DNA of 64,000 nucleotides, from positions 48,438,080 through 48,502,079 of the forward strand of contig CM075773.1 of NCBI GenBank assembly GCA_037974665.1, given 5' to 3'. This stretch comes from Ehretia macrophylla. Its lineage: Eukaryota > Streptophyta > Magnoliopsida > Boraginales > Ehretiaceae. Positions 1 through 10,022 of this stretch are shown piece after piece (the stretch's first letter is position 1; every line of letters starts with the position of its first letter). The notes beneath the pieces are model-generated. The model had not been told where the DNA came from. It did no database searches and saw only the letters and a program-made list of their open reading frames with translations. Both the position numbers and the translations under genes were made by a program.

Positions 1-700
1 GGCATATCTGAGCCTAAGATCATCAATTTATGAGATTGTCATGGAAAACTATCATCATCGTGTAGAAGAGATGCATTATGTTTAATAGCTCAAGAAGAAT
101 CTTCCAGAGAGAAGATGATATTGCATAATTAACACAACAAATTAGTAAAAGTTATTGGACAGACTTTGTCGTGTGAAAAAATTAATTTATTATTTAAACT
201 TTTTGAATCAAGCAAATTGTTAATCTTCTAAAGGACGTTGTTTTTATAAATTTTTAAAATTTCAAAAAGATATATTTGCGTCATAAAGCTACATTAACTT
301 TAAAATTTGCGATGTTGCAACTTAAACACAAAATAGCCAACTACTATATTACTTTGGGAAAGTTGTCGTTGACCCTCTGACAAATCAATTATTGTGGGGC
401 TTATTTTTCTTGGAAATAAGTTATGGTTGATACGTAACTATTTAAACTCAAATATTGAGAATTGAAGCCTTCAACACAAAAAGAAAGGGAACAAATCAAT
501 CATCATTACCCATTAAGCATAGGATGAAAATGATTAAGTATAAGATGAATTCAAGTACAAGATAAAAAGGAGACAATGTCAAACTATCTTGATATACATT
601 TTTTCATATTATTTTATTAGTAGACAATGTCAAATGACTTCAACACACGTTTTTTCATATCGTTTTACCTTATTCTTTATATTGTATATGTTTTAATTGA
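1..700. repeat. Block A, copy 1a (ERF-promoter-like block)
   Basis: Matches the sequence upstream of the plus-strand ERF (11741-12580) with scattered substitutions and small indels, but leads into a copia gag fragment instead of an ERF. Rich in A/T; no open frame I trust. Similarity to the ERF upstream region fades after about position 700. Confidence 0.75.
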
Positions 701-1128
701 TGTCATTATTAAGGATATAATATCAATGACTTCGGAGTAGCCAAAGCATCCTAGATCATGATGATATTATGTGGACATTCTTAGTAAATGTATTTAAAGG
801 ACTACATAAAGTTAATTGACATCAATAGTTGTATTTGGTTTATGAAGATAATTTACTTGGCCCCACAGGAAAGTGGTTATTTTCATAAGCTTAATAGAAT
901 AAGATAGTAAATTTAGCTTAAAAAATAGATATTCCTAGACCCACATGTATGGACTATTTATCTTTTGATGTTTAATTTACTAGTCTTATGATGAAGTTAG
1001 TAAATTTATGCATGATATGACCTCTGCCCGTAGGAAGGTTTGAATTTACTATTTGAATTTAACATTGGTTGATTCAAAATTAAGTTTTTGTTCATAGCAT
1101 AATGTATGTGTTTTCTTGGTTATTGCAG
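701..1128. other. Leader of the copia gag fragment, no gene seen
   Basis: AT-rich sequence conserved in copies 1 and 3. Positions 877-1083 are missing from copy 2, where flanking bases join directly. It ends in a pyrimidine-rich run and TTGCAG at 1123-1128, which looks like a 3' splice site immediately before the gag-like reading frame. No primer-binding site or LTR end was recognised here. Confidence 0.5.
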
Positions 1129-1472
1129 TTGTTCCTCCTACTATTTTTAGTGATACTTATCGTATTCCAATTTTGACTGGTGACAATTTTTCTAACTGCA
1201 AAGAGAAAATTCTCTTGACACTTGGGTGCATGGACCTTGATTTGGGGCTTCGTGTGGACGAACCACCCGTCCCCACGGAATCAAGTTCACCAACTGATAA
1301 AAGTTTGTATGAGCGGTGGGAGCAATCTAATTGCTTAAGTCTAATGCTCATCAAATCTCATATTAGTAATAGTGTTCGAGGTTCCATTTATGACCGTGAT
1401 AAAGTCAAAGAATTTATGAAAGCCATTGAGGAACAGTTTGTAAAATCTGATAAGGCATTGAGGAACACCTAG
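1129..1472 (+). pseudogene. Ty1/copia gag N-terminal fragment, copy 1
   Basis: The frame has no ATG near its start. It encodes a copia-type Gag N-terminus: a segment like IPILTGDNF followed by a K-E-K-I-L-L-T-L-G-C-M-D-L-D-L core, then L-Y-E-R-W-E, S-L-M-L-I-K and K-E-F-M-K-A-I-E-E-Q-F blocks, all typical of plant copia Gag. It stops at 1470-1472, before the zinc knuckle, and no protease, integrase or reverse transcriptase follows. A fold-back element begins 15 bases later. It is a fragment of a retroelement, or a captured gag exon given the splice-acceptor-like TTGCAG in front. Compared with the other copies it reads N-C-K in place of D-W-K at the start of the core. Confidence 0.8.
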
Positions 1473-1487
1473 CATGCATTGTATATA

Positions 1488-1883
1488 GGGTAAATACCCA
1501 ATTTGGTCCCTTATCTTTAGGGTTTGTGTCATTTTAATCATTATTTTTTAAAATGTACCATTTTAGTCCTATATCTTTACCATTTGTCTTAACTTAATCC
1601 TTATCTTTTAAAATGTACCCTTTTAGTCTCGTATTTTTATCATTTATCATAACTTAGTTCTTATCTTTCAAAATGATGGAGGACTAATGTGGATCATAAT
1701 GACAAAGATAAGGAATAAGTTGGGACAAATGGTAAAGATACGAGACTAAAACAGTACATTTTGAATGATAAGGACTAAGTTGAGATAAATGACAAAGATA
1801 CAGGACTAAAATGGTACATTTTGAAAGATAAGAACTAAAATAACACAAACCCTAAAGATAAGAGACTGAACTGTGTATTTATT

Positions 1884-1886
<3 letters not shown>
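1488..1886. mobile_element. Fold-back MITE (MULE-like), copy 1
   Basis: Begins GGGTAAATACCCAATTTGG and ends with the imperfect inverse. The two arms are inverted over nearly the whole length, and each arm holds two or three direct repeats of a ~60-base motif containing TTTTAGTCC and CTTATCTTT. It is followed by an (AT)n run at about 1888-1917 that obscures any TSD. Non-coding. The same element is at the same site in copies 2 and 3. Confidence 0.7.
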
Positions 1887-1887
<1 letters not shown>

Positions 1888-1920
<33 letters not shown>

Positions 1921-2000
1921 TACTCTATCTATTATTTCTTGTTTTCCCAAGGCTAATTTGGGGTGCTTATGCTCCTCGACTGTGAGGATAATAAATAATA
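1888..2000. repeat. (AT)n microsatellite and MULE insertion flank
   Basis: Alternating AT run at 1888-1917, then unique sequence. The last nine bases, TAAATAATA (1992-2000), are the left TSD of the outer MULE. Confidence 0.7.
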
Positions 2001-2242
2001 GGGTTAAATTCACTTACTACCCTTATCCTTTATATGTTCTAACACTTATTAACCTTAACGTTTAACCTTAACCACTTATTACCCCTTGACCCAAGTCAAA
2101 GCTAATAGAAGCTTGACGCAGTTGAAAATTCTTATTAAAATTACCATTACGCACTTCTATTTATTTATTTCTCATTTTCCATTTTGTATTTATTTTTACT
2201 TTTTCATATGTTCATCTTCTTCTTCTTCTTCACAATACCCAC

Positions 2243-2614
2243 ATGCCCACACAATACCCACATACACATACACAAATCTTAAGAAAAAAGGAAGATGTTA
2301 CAAAGAGCCTTAGAGCACTTAAGAAAATGGAAAACAACATCAAATCTTCATCTTCCCCTATAGTTGAGGACAATCAACTATTAGTGTTAATCAAGTTGCT
2401 AAGAGAAGTAGTTGCCATTACAATTTTAGTCTTCCGATCCCTCTTACTCTACTTATTCACGCTAGCTTCAAATGCGAAGTTTGCTGACTTGTCATTGATC
2501 TCAAAGCTGATGCTCACAATGAGAAAAGGAGTAATTTTGGCTTCTGCTAAGCGTTTTTTAGTAAAATTTTTAAAAGGGTATAATGGAAATTTTAATAGAA
2601 TTTTTAAGGGTTAA
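2243..2614 (+). pseudogene. Captured DUF241-family gene fragment, copy 1
   Basis: An open frame of 123 codons. Its central part follows the C-terminal half of plant DUF241 (PF03087) proteins: a K-S-L-R-A-L-K-K-M-E segment, an acidic break, then L-L-R-E-V..I-T-I-L-V-F-R-S-L-L-L-Y-L and L-S-L-I-S-K-L-M. The family N-terminus and last segment are missing, and the frame runs into the TIR-proximal tail and the inner MULE insertion. It lies wholly inside the outer MULE, so it is best read as transduplicated host sequence. The family's biochemical function is unknown. Start codon choice is arbitrary; the recognisable part is about 2280-2530. Confidence 0.7.
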
Positions 2615-2879
2615 TACAACTTTTGGTCCCTTATCTTTGTCCTCATTGACACTTTGGTCCCTTATCTTTAAAAGTGAGACATTTTAGTCCCTTATCTTAT
2701 AAAATTGGGACACCATTTGTCATTTTTGCTTAATCCGTTAATGTTTTAACGGGAATGGCACATGTGCAGCACATGTATTTTTCCCCCCAAATTGTAGGGG
2801 TAATTTGGTCTGCATGGTAAAATAGATCGTAGATTAAAAGAAGAGGTTGATTTATTCTAGGGTTTTTACGCTTTTTCTT

Positions 2880-3356
2880 CCCAAATCCCCAAATAATCTC
2901 CTCACTAGAAATTGACACCAAAATTGCAAAGATTTCACCATAAAGTTTACTGAAGGCTTCGATTACTCAAAAGTTACTTTTGATTCGCTATATTGTATCA
3001 AACGAAGATAGCTCCAACAAATCACGATAAACCCAATAGTAAGTTTTCACTGTTTTTAACCAAAAAAAAAAAGTTTTAACTGTTTTGATCTATACGAAAT
3101 ATATATTTTTTGTGGGCTTTGCATATATAATAGTCCTACTAATTATTTAATTGTATGTAGGTATACTTTATGTGTTTTTTTTTATCTAGTCTACTCATTG
3201 CTTATTCTAATTTATTATTGATTATAAAATCAAGAATTTTGTGCTAATACTTTAATGCCAACATCATTTGCGTTTGTATTTTAGGTAGAAGACAATTTAT
3301 TTTGTGATTTTTAGATTATTGTATTTTTTTTCTAAAGCTATTTTCCTTCGGGATTG
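2880..3356 (+). other. Putative 5' UTR and intron of MURA-like relic
   Basis: Between the left TIR and the first ATG. A GTAAGT donor-like site occurs near 3042 and pyrimidine-rich AG acceptors near 3283 and 3345, compatible with a 5' UTR intron. No conserved coding frame is seen. The splice sites are inferred. Confidence 0.35.
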
Positions 3357-4211
3357 ATGCCATTATATGATGTATTTCCATCTGACTGTTTAGATTATTT
3401 TTCGTTGAAGGTGAATTATGGTGGGCAATTTATGCATATTCCGAACAAGATTTATGTAGGAGGTAATATTATATTTAAAGAAAATTGCCGATATGAGGAC
3501 ATGGCAATGCAAATATTAGTGAATATGGTTGTTGAATTGGGACACGACAATTCTATTAGCTTGTATTATAGAAAACCTAGAGTGGATATGGATAATAGGT
3601 TGCAACTCGTAAGTACTGTCCATGATTTATTCGATATAAGTATGTTAGGGAATGAAACAAAGTTGATAGATTTGTATATTATTGGGTCCTTAAACGAAAC
3701 TGAGTGTAAGAATGCAAATGAGAATATAAAGGTTAGTCAAGAGCCATACATGAGTTTTGTACCTTTGGGTTGTCCAGATAATCCAAAAAGAACTAGCAGA
3801 ACTAAAAAACATGATTGATGAACATATGAATGTACATCTATCAAACCCAATACCTACTTTGAAGAAATTTCCTATGAGAAAAGTTAGGCATAACGTGTAT
3901 TTGAAACAAGGGCATGACATCAGAATCTGCCTAACAAAAAGTGCAAACACCATGAGAAGAATTAAAGCTAATGCCTTGGGTCCATCAACTACACCTACAA
4001 TACCTACTAAGGTATATATATTTCAAATTTAACTCTAACTATTACCTTTATAAAATGTCTAAGTCCAATAAATTTCAAGCAGGTTAGTGATAAAACAACA
4101 AGCCATGCAAAAAGACCACCATTTCTTTCAGCTGGAGCTAGAATACATGTAAGAGTTGCAACTCCTCTTTCAAGCGACAAACCAGTGAAGGTTGGTTCTA
4201 TTATGTTGTGA
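3357..4211 (+). pseudogene. MULE transposase relic: PB1-like N-terminus fused to zinc-knuckle tail, copy 1
   Basis: The ATG at 3357 opens a frame to 3818 that matches the PB1-like domain at the N-terminus of plant MURA-type transposases: D-Y-F-S-L-K-V-N-Y-G-G-Q-F, then K-I-Y-V-G-G, E-L-G-H, and Y-Y-R-K-P...M-D. At about 3785 a shift to another frame gives a basic region and a degenerate zinc knuckle (Q-G-H-D-I-R-I-C), then a GT-AG intron of about 71 bases (4012-4082) and a short tail ending TGA at 4209-4211. The whole catalytic DDE core and SWIM region that should lie between are absent, so it cannot be a working transposase. In copies 2 and 3 this frame is broken by a stop; here the N-terminal part is open. 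That patch is also more diverged from the other copies than its flanks. Confidence 0.78.
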
Positions 4212-5008
4212 CCTAGTGCAAATACTTGGAAAGGACAAAGATGTGTGAGCATGAAATCTCTCATAGGTCAAGCTTTTACTAATGTGAGAATAAGAGAATC
4301 ATCTTCAAGCTCCAGTCACAAACCTTCTTCAACTTCAACTCCGAATGCTACTTCAACAATTCTAAAGAAAGACTAGCATTGCCTTTGTTGGATATTAGCT
4401 TGTGCACAATGCCTTTTTGGATATTAACTTGTCCACAATTCGAAAGAAAGACTAGTGTTATTGTTTCTTCTTTCGTTGGTTATTATCTTGTCCACAATGT
4501 CATTTTGTCAGCCAATGTTGGCACATTTTGGATATTTTTTGCTAGGTTTCGAATTGGGAACAATGTTGTTCATTCCAAGATATAGATTCAGTGTTGATGC
4601 TCATCTTTTGTTTGTTGATATAAATCATGTGGTTTTGTTGCTATAAAACCATATTTACAGGTTGTTTTGAGTCATTGCAAGTTATTACTATAGCATTCAT
4701 AATCCCTATTAAGCCATCATTTACAGGTTGTTAATTGATAGGTTTAATAAAACTTAGCACAATCAGTCCAACAACATTTCATTTACTGGTTGTTAGTGAA
4801 CACATTTAACAAACATTACATAGTTAATAGTTAAAAACTTCATTACAACATAACCAATGTTACAAGTGCATCAAACAACCAACCTCAACAAAATCAGCTA
4901 GTGTTCATTAGCTACAACTCAGAAGTGCACACAACTTCCTACTATGTTACAAAAAAAAAAAAAAAAAAAATACAATAGCACCAAACAGACCAATGTTAGA
5001 AAAAGTAG
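4212..5008. other. Inner MULE, non-coding middle
   Basis: Between the two convergent reading frames. It holds short direct repeats built on CACAATGCC and CTTGTCCACAA (about 4385-4500), likely 3' UTR material, and a poly-A run near 4950. Nothing coding recognised. Confidence 0.5.
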
Positions 5009-5406
5009 CTAGTGTTCACCAGCTACAAGACTGAGTGCACAATTCTTCACTAGCAAAAAAAAAAAAATACTGCCACTACTCCTAAATACTACTAATATTT
5101 TACAACCTACCATCATCAACAACGACTCATCATTATCCTTAGCATCATCATCAGACACAAACCCAGCAAGACCACACATGCAAACTTCCACTTCTTGTTT
5201 TCTTGCTCACGTCTCTGTAAAGACTACAGCAACCCAAGTATCAATGTTCTACTTTGATCACACATTGGTGGATCTAGCCAAACAAAGAAACCATATGACT
5301 CAAAAACTCCATAATTTTTACAACCAATAAACCTCCTTCCAGAGTTAGCATTCATCCAAGATGTGTTTATTTTGCTGGGCTTTCCACAGTAGCACGGTGC
5401 AGCCAT
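5009..5406 (-). pseudogene. GRF-type zinc-finger gene of the inner MULE, copy 1 (broken)
   Basis: Reads from the ATG at 5406 downwards. The N-terminus M-A-A-P-C-Y-C-G-K..., then N-A-N-S-G-R-R-F-I-G-C and F-F-V-W-L-D-P-P, matches the GRF zinc finger (CxCG, NxGRRF, C, FFxW), a DNA/RNA-binding fold common in plant transposon-linked genes. In this copy the last zinc-ligand cysteine (E-S-C in copies 2 and 3) is replaced by tyrosine, and a stop splits the frame at about 5224. A downstream segment (5009-5191) matches the second half of the copy 3 protein. It is convergent with the MURA-like relic, in the position mudrB occupies in MuDR. Non-functional here. Confidence 0.72.
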
Positions 5407-5900
5407 GGATTTGGTGGGTTTAAGAGATGTAACATGTGAAATTTATGCTTGGGGTTTGGTAGGTTTTAAGAGATGTGTGTGTTTGAGAGAGGAATGAGTT
5501 AAATAAGGCTAAAAAGTTATGCTGAAAAATATATAGAGTCATTGAAATGTTGTGCGGACCAAATTACCCTTGTAATTTAGGGGAAAAAAACCAAATGTGT
5601 TGCACACGTGCTATTCCCGTTAAAAAATTAACGAACTGAGTAAAAAGGACTAAAGGTGTCCCAATTTTATAAGATAAGGGACTGAAATATCTCACTTTTG
5701 AAGATAAGATATCAAAGTGTCAATGTCAGCAAAGATAAGAGGCCAAAAGTGCTATTAACCCAATTTTTAACAAAGTTAAGTTCCTTTTTGTTTTGACTTG
5801 GGTCAAGGGGTAGTAAGTGGTTGAAGTTAAACTTTAGGGTTAATAAGTTTCAAATTATGTAAAAGATAAGGGTAGTAAGTGGATTTAATCCTAAATAATC

Positions 5901-7099
5901 TAATAAATCTCTTTCCAACAATTTAAATTTTTTAATGAGGTGGAAACTTAATATGGTATCAGAGCTTAAGGTTTTAGGTTCAAAATTAAGTGTCACCCAT
6001 TTAAAAACAATAAAATTGTTCAAGTGCAAGACTAAAAACTAACTCTACTTACACTTGCGAGGTCTGTTGAAGGTAATAAATAAATCGAATATTATAATAA
6101 ACCTCTAAATAATATAATAAGCGAATAATATAATAAACCTCTCTCCAACAATTTTTAGATGAACTGCATATATGGTAATTTAATATCAGCTTTAGTAACT
6201 TATCATGGAGATTTGATATTCAAGAGTAGTTTAGTGATAGATTACTCCTCGTGATAGTTAGATATATATCGGATGCTTATTAGCTTCCTTACGAGTTGTG
6301 CAACTTAAATCAGTTGGGCATCAAACTTATAAGGTTTCGGATTTTTTGGCACGACATTGTTGTTTATCTGCTCTTCCCACAAATTGGATCATTGGATGTC
6401 CAATATACCTCCCAGTTTGTACGTAAAGTCTCCCTCAAGTTGATTTCCCTGCCATAGAAATCAGCTAGCTTGTACATATTTTTTATGCAATAAAATTTCT
6501 ACTTGACTAAAACCAAAACAAAAAACAAAAAGGAAAGTTCGTCGAAACATAGTTGTTTTAAATAACTGTTGTGTATGTTCTCAAGTATTTAAATTTAAAG
6601 GTAGAAAAAAGGGACATGAAGCATAATACGCAATGCAGAATGACAGAAAATCTATAATCTAACGGTTGAATGATATCAAATTAATAACAAAAAAAAAAAA
6701 AGCATAGAGAAGAATGTATAACGATTGAAAATGACGTATGAATGATATTAAATGACAATAAATTGTTGAGTCTTACACAGAAAACGAAATGAGAGAAGCT
6801 CCATTGCACCCTCCTAGCTAGCTATATGCATGGTCATCGATGCAGGGGTATTTACTATAGGGCCCCGTTGACTTAGAAAATGATAAAAATTTATGTATTT
6901 TTTTAAAAAAATTAAATAGTTATATATTTTTAGTTAAAAAATTAATTAATTTTTACTAAAAAGTATTTATATATTTAAAAATTTTATATTTTATTTACAC
7001 TGAAAAAAATTTCTAAATTCGGCCATACATCTATGAAATTTTTTTTTTTTTCTTGGTCAACTCATCTATGGACTTTGAAACATTTCCTTAATGGAAAAA
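5901..7099. other. Spacer between outer MULE and copy-1-specific MULE-like element
   Basis: Contains a perfect plant retroelement primer-binding motif, TGGTATCAGAGC (5954-5965), preceded by CCAACA, a common LTR end, so part of this spacer is probably an old LTR remnant. The stretch 6200-6500 ends near an AATAAA signal (about 6489) and may be the 3' end of an unrecognised gene. A run of A lies at about 6690. No open frame is supported. Confidence 0.5.
5954..5965 (+). other. Initiator-Met-tRNA primer-binding-site motif, copy 1
   Basis: TGGTATCAGAGC, complementary to plant initiator tRNA-Met and normally found just 3' of a 5' LTR. Repeated at 31162-31173 and, mutated, at 61169-61180. No paired LTRs were recognised around it, so it marks a retroelement relic rather than an intact element. 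Confidence 0.5.
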
Positions 7100-7821
7100 G
7101 GGTGAAGTGCACAAAACCCCCTTATCCTTTTATTAAGGTGCACAAGACCTCCCTGTGTTTTTTAAAGTGCACAAGACCCTCCTATAATTTTTAAAACACA
7201 TCACGGTTAGTCCTTCTGTCAAAAAAATCGTTAATTCTAACCGTAAGTGTATGACAAACCCCCATTTAATAACTGAAATTATTCTTTTCTCAATTTTACA
7301 ATAAAATATTCTTATTCATTTACTACAATACCATTTTCACAGAAAATATTTTCTAAAAAAAATTAAACAGTCATCTTCTTCTCCAAAATCCTCCCCTCCA
7401 GAATCAACCCATCTTGTCTTGACCTGCTTAAAAATTCTCCTGAAGCACAGCTTGGAAAAAGGTTTGCCAATATTTTCTCATTGCGACATTTCATCGAAAC
7501 TCTCTCGCTAAAGACATTCCCTTTGCGTTTTTCCTTGATCTTCTTCTCTGTTTATTAGTATCCCTCCTATGGAGGAGATACATCCCTCTCATCAGCCACC
7601 CTACCTCCTCACCCCCACCCCCTGAAACATAAATATATATACAATATCAAGTTTGCTTATTAAGTGCACCTGAAAGCTTTTTGTTGCATTTTGCTTATTT
7701 TCGCTGCCTCTCAAAGACACAATATCAAGTTTTTTCATCCTTTTTTATGCTAAGAAATAAACAATTGAAAGATATTTAATTTTTACAATATGTATGTATA
7801 TATATTCATCTATATATACAT

Positions 7822-7860
<39 letters not shown>

Positions 7861-8147
7861 TAGAAAGATGGATGTGGAAATATTTTAATATTTTTGGAGA
7901 TTATTGTGTAGAGATATATGTACGTGTTTAATAAGTAAAAGGGAAAAGTAAAAAAAGAGAGAAGAAAAGTAAAAAAAAAGGTATTTATGTCTTTTATCAT
8001 TTTCCGTCAACAAAGTTAACGGAAAAGTGGAGATAGAGTAACCATGATGTGTTTTGAAAATCACAGAGGGGGTCTTGTATACTTTTAAAAGTATAGAGAA
8101 TCTTGTGTAGCTTAACAAAAATATAAGGGAGATTTGTGCACTTCACT
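7100..8147. mobile_element. MULE-like element private to copy 1
   Basis: The corresponding sites at 40380-40390 (copy 2) and 62300-62310 (copy 3) are uninterrupted. The ends are inverted repeats of about 100 bases (GGGTGAAGTGCACAAA at the left, its imperfect inverse at the right) rich in GTGCACAAGAC motifs. The flanks AATGGAAAA and TATAGAAAA suggest a degraded nine-base TSD. The interior has an (AT)n run at about 7830-7857 and a less AT-rich stretch (7370-7560) that might be captured host sequence; I do not recognise it. Confidence 0.75.
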
Positions 8148-8369
8148 TATAGAAAAATTCTCAATATGCCAATCAAACATTGCGGTGATAAGCACGTGTG
8201 TTCGTCTTCGCACTTATCGAGACAACTTGGTATTTGCTAAATATGGAAAGCAGAAACATTCAAGTCAAAGTCACGTGGCATGACAAATTTGGTTGCTTAA
8301 ATTTTCGTTCTTCGTAATGCCAAAAATGGAAAAAAAGCCCTTCATCATTTTGATATAGACATTTACATC
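8148..8369. other. Short spacer before hAT element
   Basis: Conserved in all copies. Ends with TTTACATC (8362-8369), the left TSD of the hAT element. Nothing coding. Confidence 0.5.
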
Positions 8370-8439
8370 CAGAGGGCCGACTTGGCGAGAGGACCTGGGC
8401 AGCCTGGGTCCCCCCAACCTCCAACCAAGAAAAAAAAAT

Positions 8440-9115
8440 GGGAATAGGTTAATTTAGTTTTGGAGGTATATGTTAAAAACCAAATAAGTTTTTATGTTTT
8501 GTAAAAGTACTATTTTTGTCTTTAAAATTTTGTTAAAAAATTATTTTTTTTCTGTCATTAACTTTTATTTAACGGTTAATAGTTTGACCGAGATAAAAAA
8601 TTAAAATACTCTTATATTTATTTATTATAGATTAGGTGGCAAAGAAAAATAAAATAATGTCAAATGTGCACAAAATATATTCCAAAAAATTAGCTATTAT
8701 TGCACAAACTATATTCTAAAATAAAAAATAAAAATAAAATACAGTCTTTATATATACATAAATCAACAAAAAAAAGAATTACAAAAAAAACCAACACCCT
8801 GTCGACGTCTTTTTTTTGTAATACAATCTTTCTTTTTTTTTTTTGTAATTCTTTCTTTATTGATTTTTGTATATAAAGATTGCATTTTGTTTTTATTTTT
8901 TATTTTGGAATATATTTTGTGCACATTTGACATTTTTTTTTTTTGCCACCTAATCTATAATAGATAAATATAAGGGCATTTTAGTATTTTATCTCGGTCA
9001 AACCATTGACCGTTAAATAAAAGTTAACGATAGGGACGAAAATGGTACTTTCACAAAACAGAAGGACCTGTTTGGTCTTTAATATAAACCTCAGAGACTA
9101 AATTGACCTATTCCC
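8440..9115. mobile_element. Fold-back MULE-like element nested in hAT, copy 1
   Basis: GGGAATAGGTTAATTTAG at the left pairs with GGGAATAGGTCAATTTAG read from the right. The inverted arms extend to the centre, around a CCTGTCGACGTC core (8799-8810), so the single strand could fold into one long hairpin. Flanks are A-rich ((A)nT), consistent with a nine- or ten-base TSD but low in complexity. Non-coding. Found at the same site in all three copies. Confidence 0.72.
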
Positions 9116-9583
9116 AGAAAAAAATTGAGTGCAATTTTTTTCTAAAAATGACCACCCCCCACCCCCACCCCATTCATAGTTTCGATGACCTTTCCATCTA
9201 ACATTTTCATCATTTTTCAACTTTTTCATCATTTTACTTCACATTTTTTAAATTTTTTACCCCTCCCTTTTTCTTTAACATCTAACTTTAATCATTTTCT
9301 AACTTTTTCATCATTTCATTTACCTTTACTTTAAGAAAAAAAACTAACCTAATATCTTTCTTCTCCTACCCGAAATCTAACATCAATTGAATTCCTCTTT
9401 CTCTTTCTTCTTCATCTCTCATTATGCCTAAGCTTCTTCCTAAAATTTTAACTCTCGCAAGATAAATCATACACCAACATAGATACAGAAAGTTAAGGTA
9501 ATATATCATGAAAAATTTGTGTTATATTTATTTATTTATTTTTTCTTAGCTATATCATTTTATGCATAATTTGTTTTTGAGTA

Positions 9584-9625
9584 ATGGGTAAACATCATAA
9601 GGTAGACACCAGTAAGTGGCCAAGG
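9584..9625 (+). other. Exon-like start inside hAT, copy 1
   Basis: ATG followed by 13 codons (M-G-K-H-H-K-V-D-T-S-K-W-P-R), then AG/GTAAGT, a near-consensus 5' splice site. Copies 2 and 3 keep the ATG, the frame and the donor, with H5R and V7A changes. With the nested fold-back removed this lies about 0.54 kb from the left hAT end, where a transposase first exon could sit. The next exon is not found. Confidence 0.35.
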
Positions 9626-10022
9626 TAAGTAATTTGACTGAAATACTTCTCGAAATATTTTTTAGTGTGTACATTTTTTTGTAATTTTATTTTAATGGCC
9701 ATTTTAATGTAATAAATAGATAATTTTAATGGATAAATTTCAGTAAGGTATAATTTATTCAATGTTTTGCTAGTTAATTTTAGTTCTTTTTATACATACA
9801 AAATTAAGGGTTCTTCATTATGATTAGAATAATTAAAGATATAAATATAGTTTGAAATTCTATATAGAGTTTTTATACATAAATATACCTAAATAGAATT
9901 TTTTATACTTATTTATGTTTAACATATTTGTTATCGTTATCATTTCTAAAAAAACACATAACCAAATCCCACAACCCCGCCCCCCCCCCCCCAACAATAC
10001 TAATTTCCTGGATACGGCCCTG

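Larger units (their letters stand above)
2608..5761. mobile_element. Inner autonomous-derived MULE, copy 1
   Basis: TIRs of about 200 bases. The left end starts GGGTTAATACAACTTTTGG; the right end is its imperfect inverse. Perfect nine-base TSDs AATTTTTAA sit at 2599-2607 and 5762-5770. The element is inserted in the outer Pack-MULE and present at the same site in all three copies. It carries a plus-strand MURA-like relic (3357-4211) and a minus-strand GRF zinc-finger gene (5009-5406) pointing towards each other. The central transposase region is deleted, so it is non-autonomous. Confidence 0.9.
2001..5891. mobile_element. Outer Pack-MULE carrying a DUF241 fragment, copy 1
   Basis: Long terminal inverted repeats (TIRs) of roughly 110 bases. 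The left end reads GGGTTAAATTCACTTACTAC, and the reverse complement of the right end reads GGATTAAATCCACTTACTAC. It is flanked by nine-base direct repeats, TAAATAATA (1992-2000) and TAAATAATC (5892-5900), one mismatch apart; in copy 2 they are identical. Nine-base TSDs with long TIRs are diagnostic of Mutator-like elements. Without the nested MULE (2608-5761) it would be about 0.74 kb and carries only a gene fragment between its TIRs, the definition of a Pack-MULE. Confidence 0.88.
8370..10022 (+). mobile_element. Non-autonomous hAT element, copy 1
   Basis: The left end CAGAGGGCCGACTTGG and the inverse of the right end CAGGGCCGTATCCAGG form short imperfect TIRs beginning CAG. Eight-base flanks TTTACATC (8362-8369) and TTTACCTC (10023-10030) differ at one base. 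Eight-base TSDs with short CAG-TIRs indicate hAT. A fold-back element is nested in it (8440-9115). The only coding hint is a short exon-like start at 9584. No hAT dimerisation domain or BED finger is present. A C-run near 9980 precedes the right end. Confidence 0.75.

Noticed and set aside
5954-5965. TGGTATCAGAGC considered as part of a tRNA gene
   Set aside because: No cloverleaf could be built around it; it is the standard retroelement primer-binding motif.
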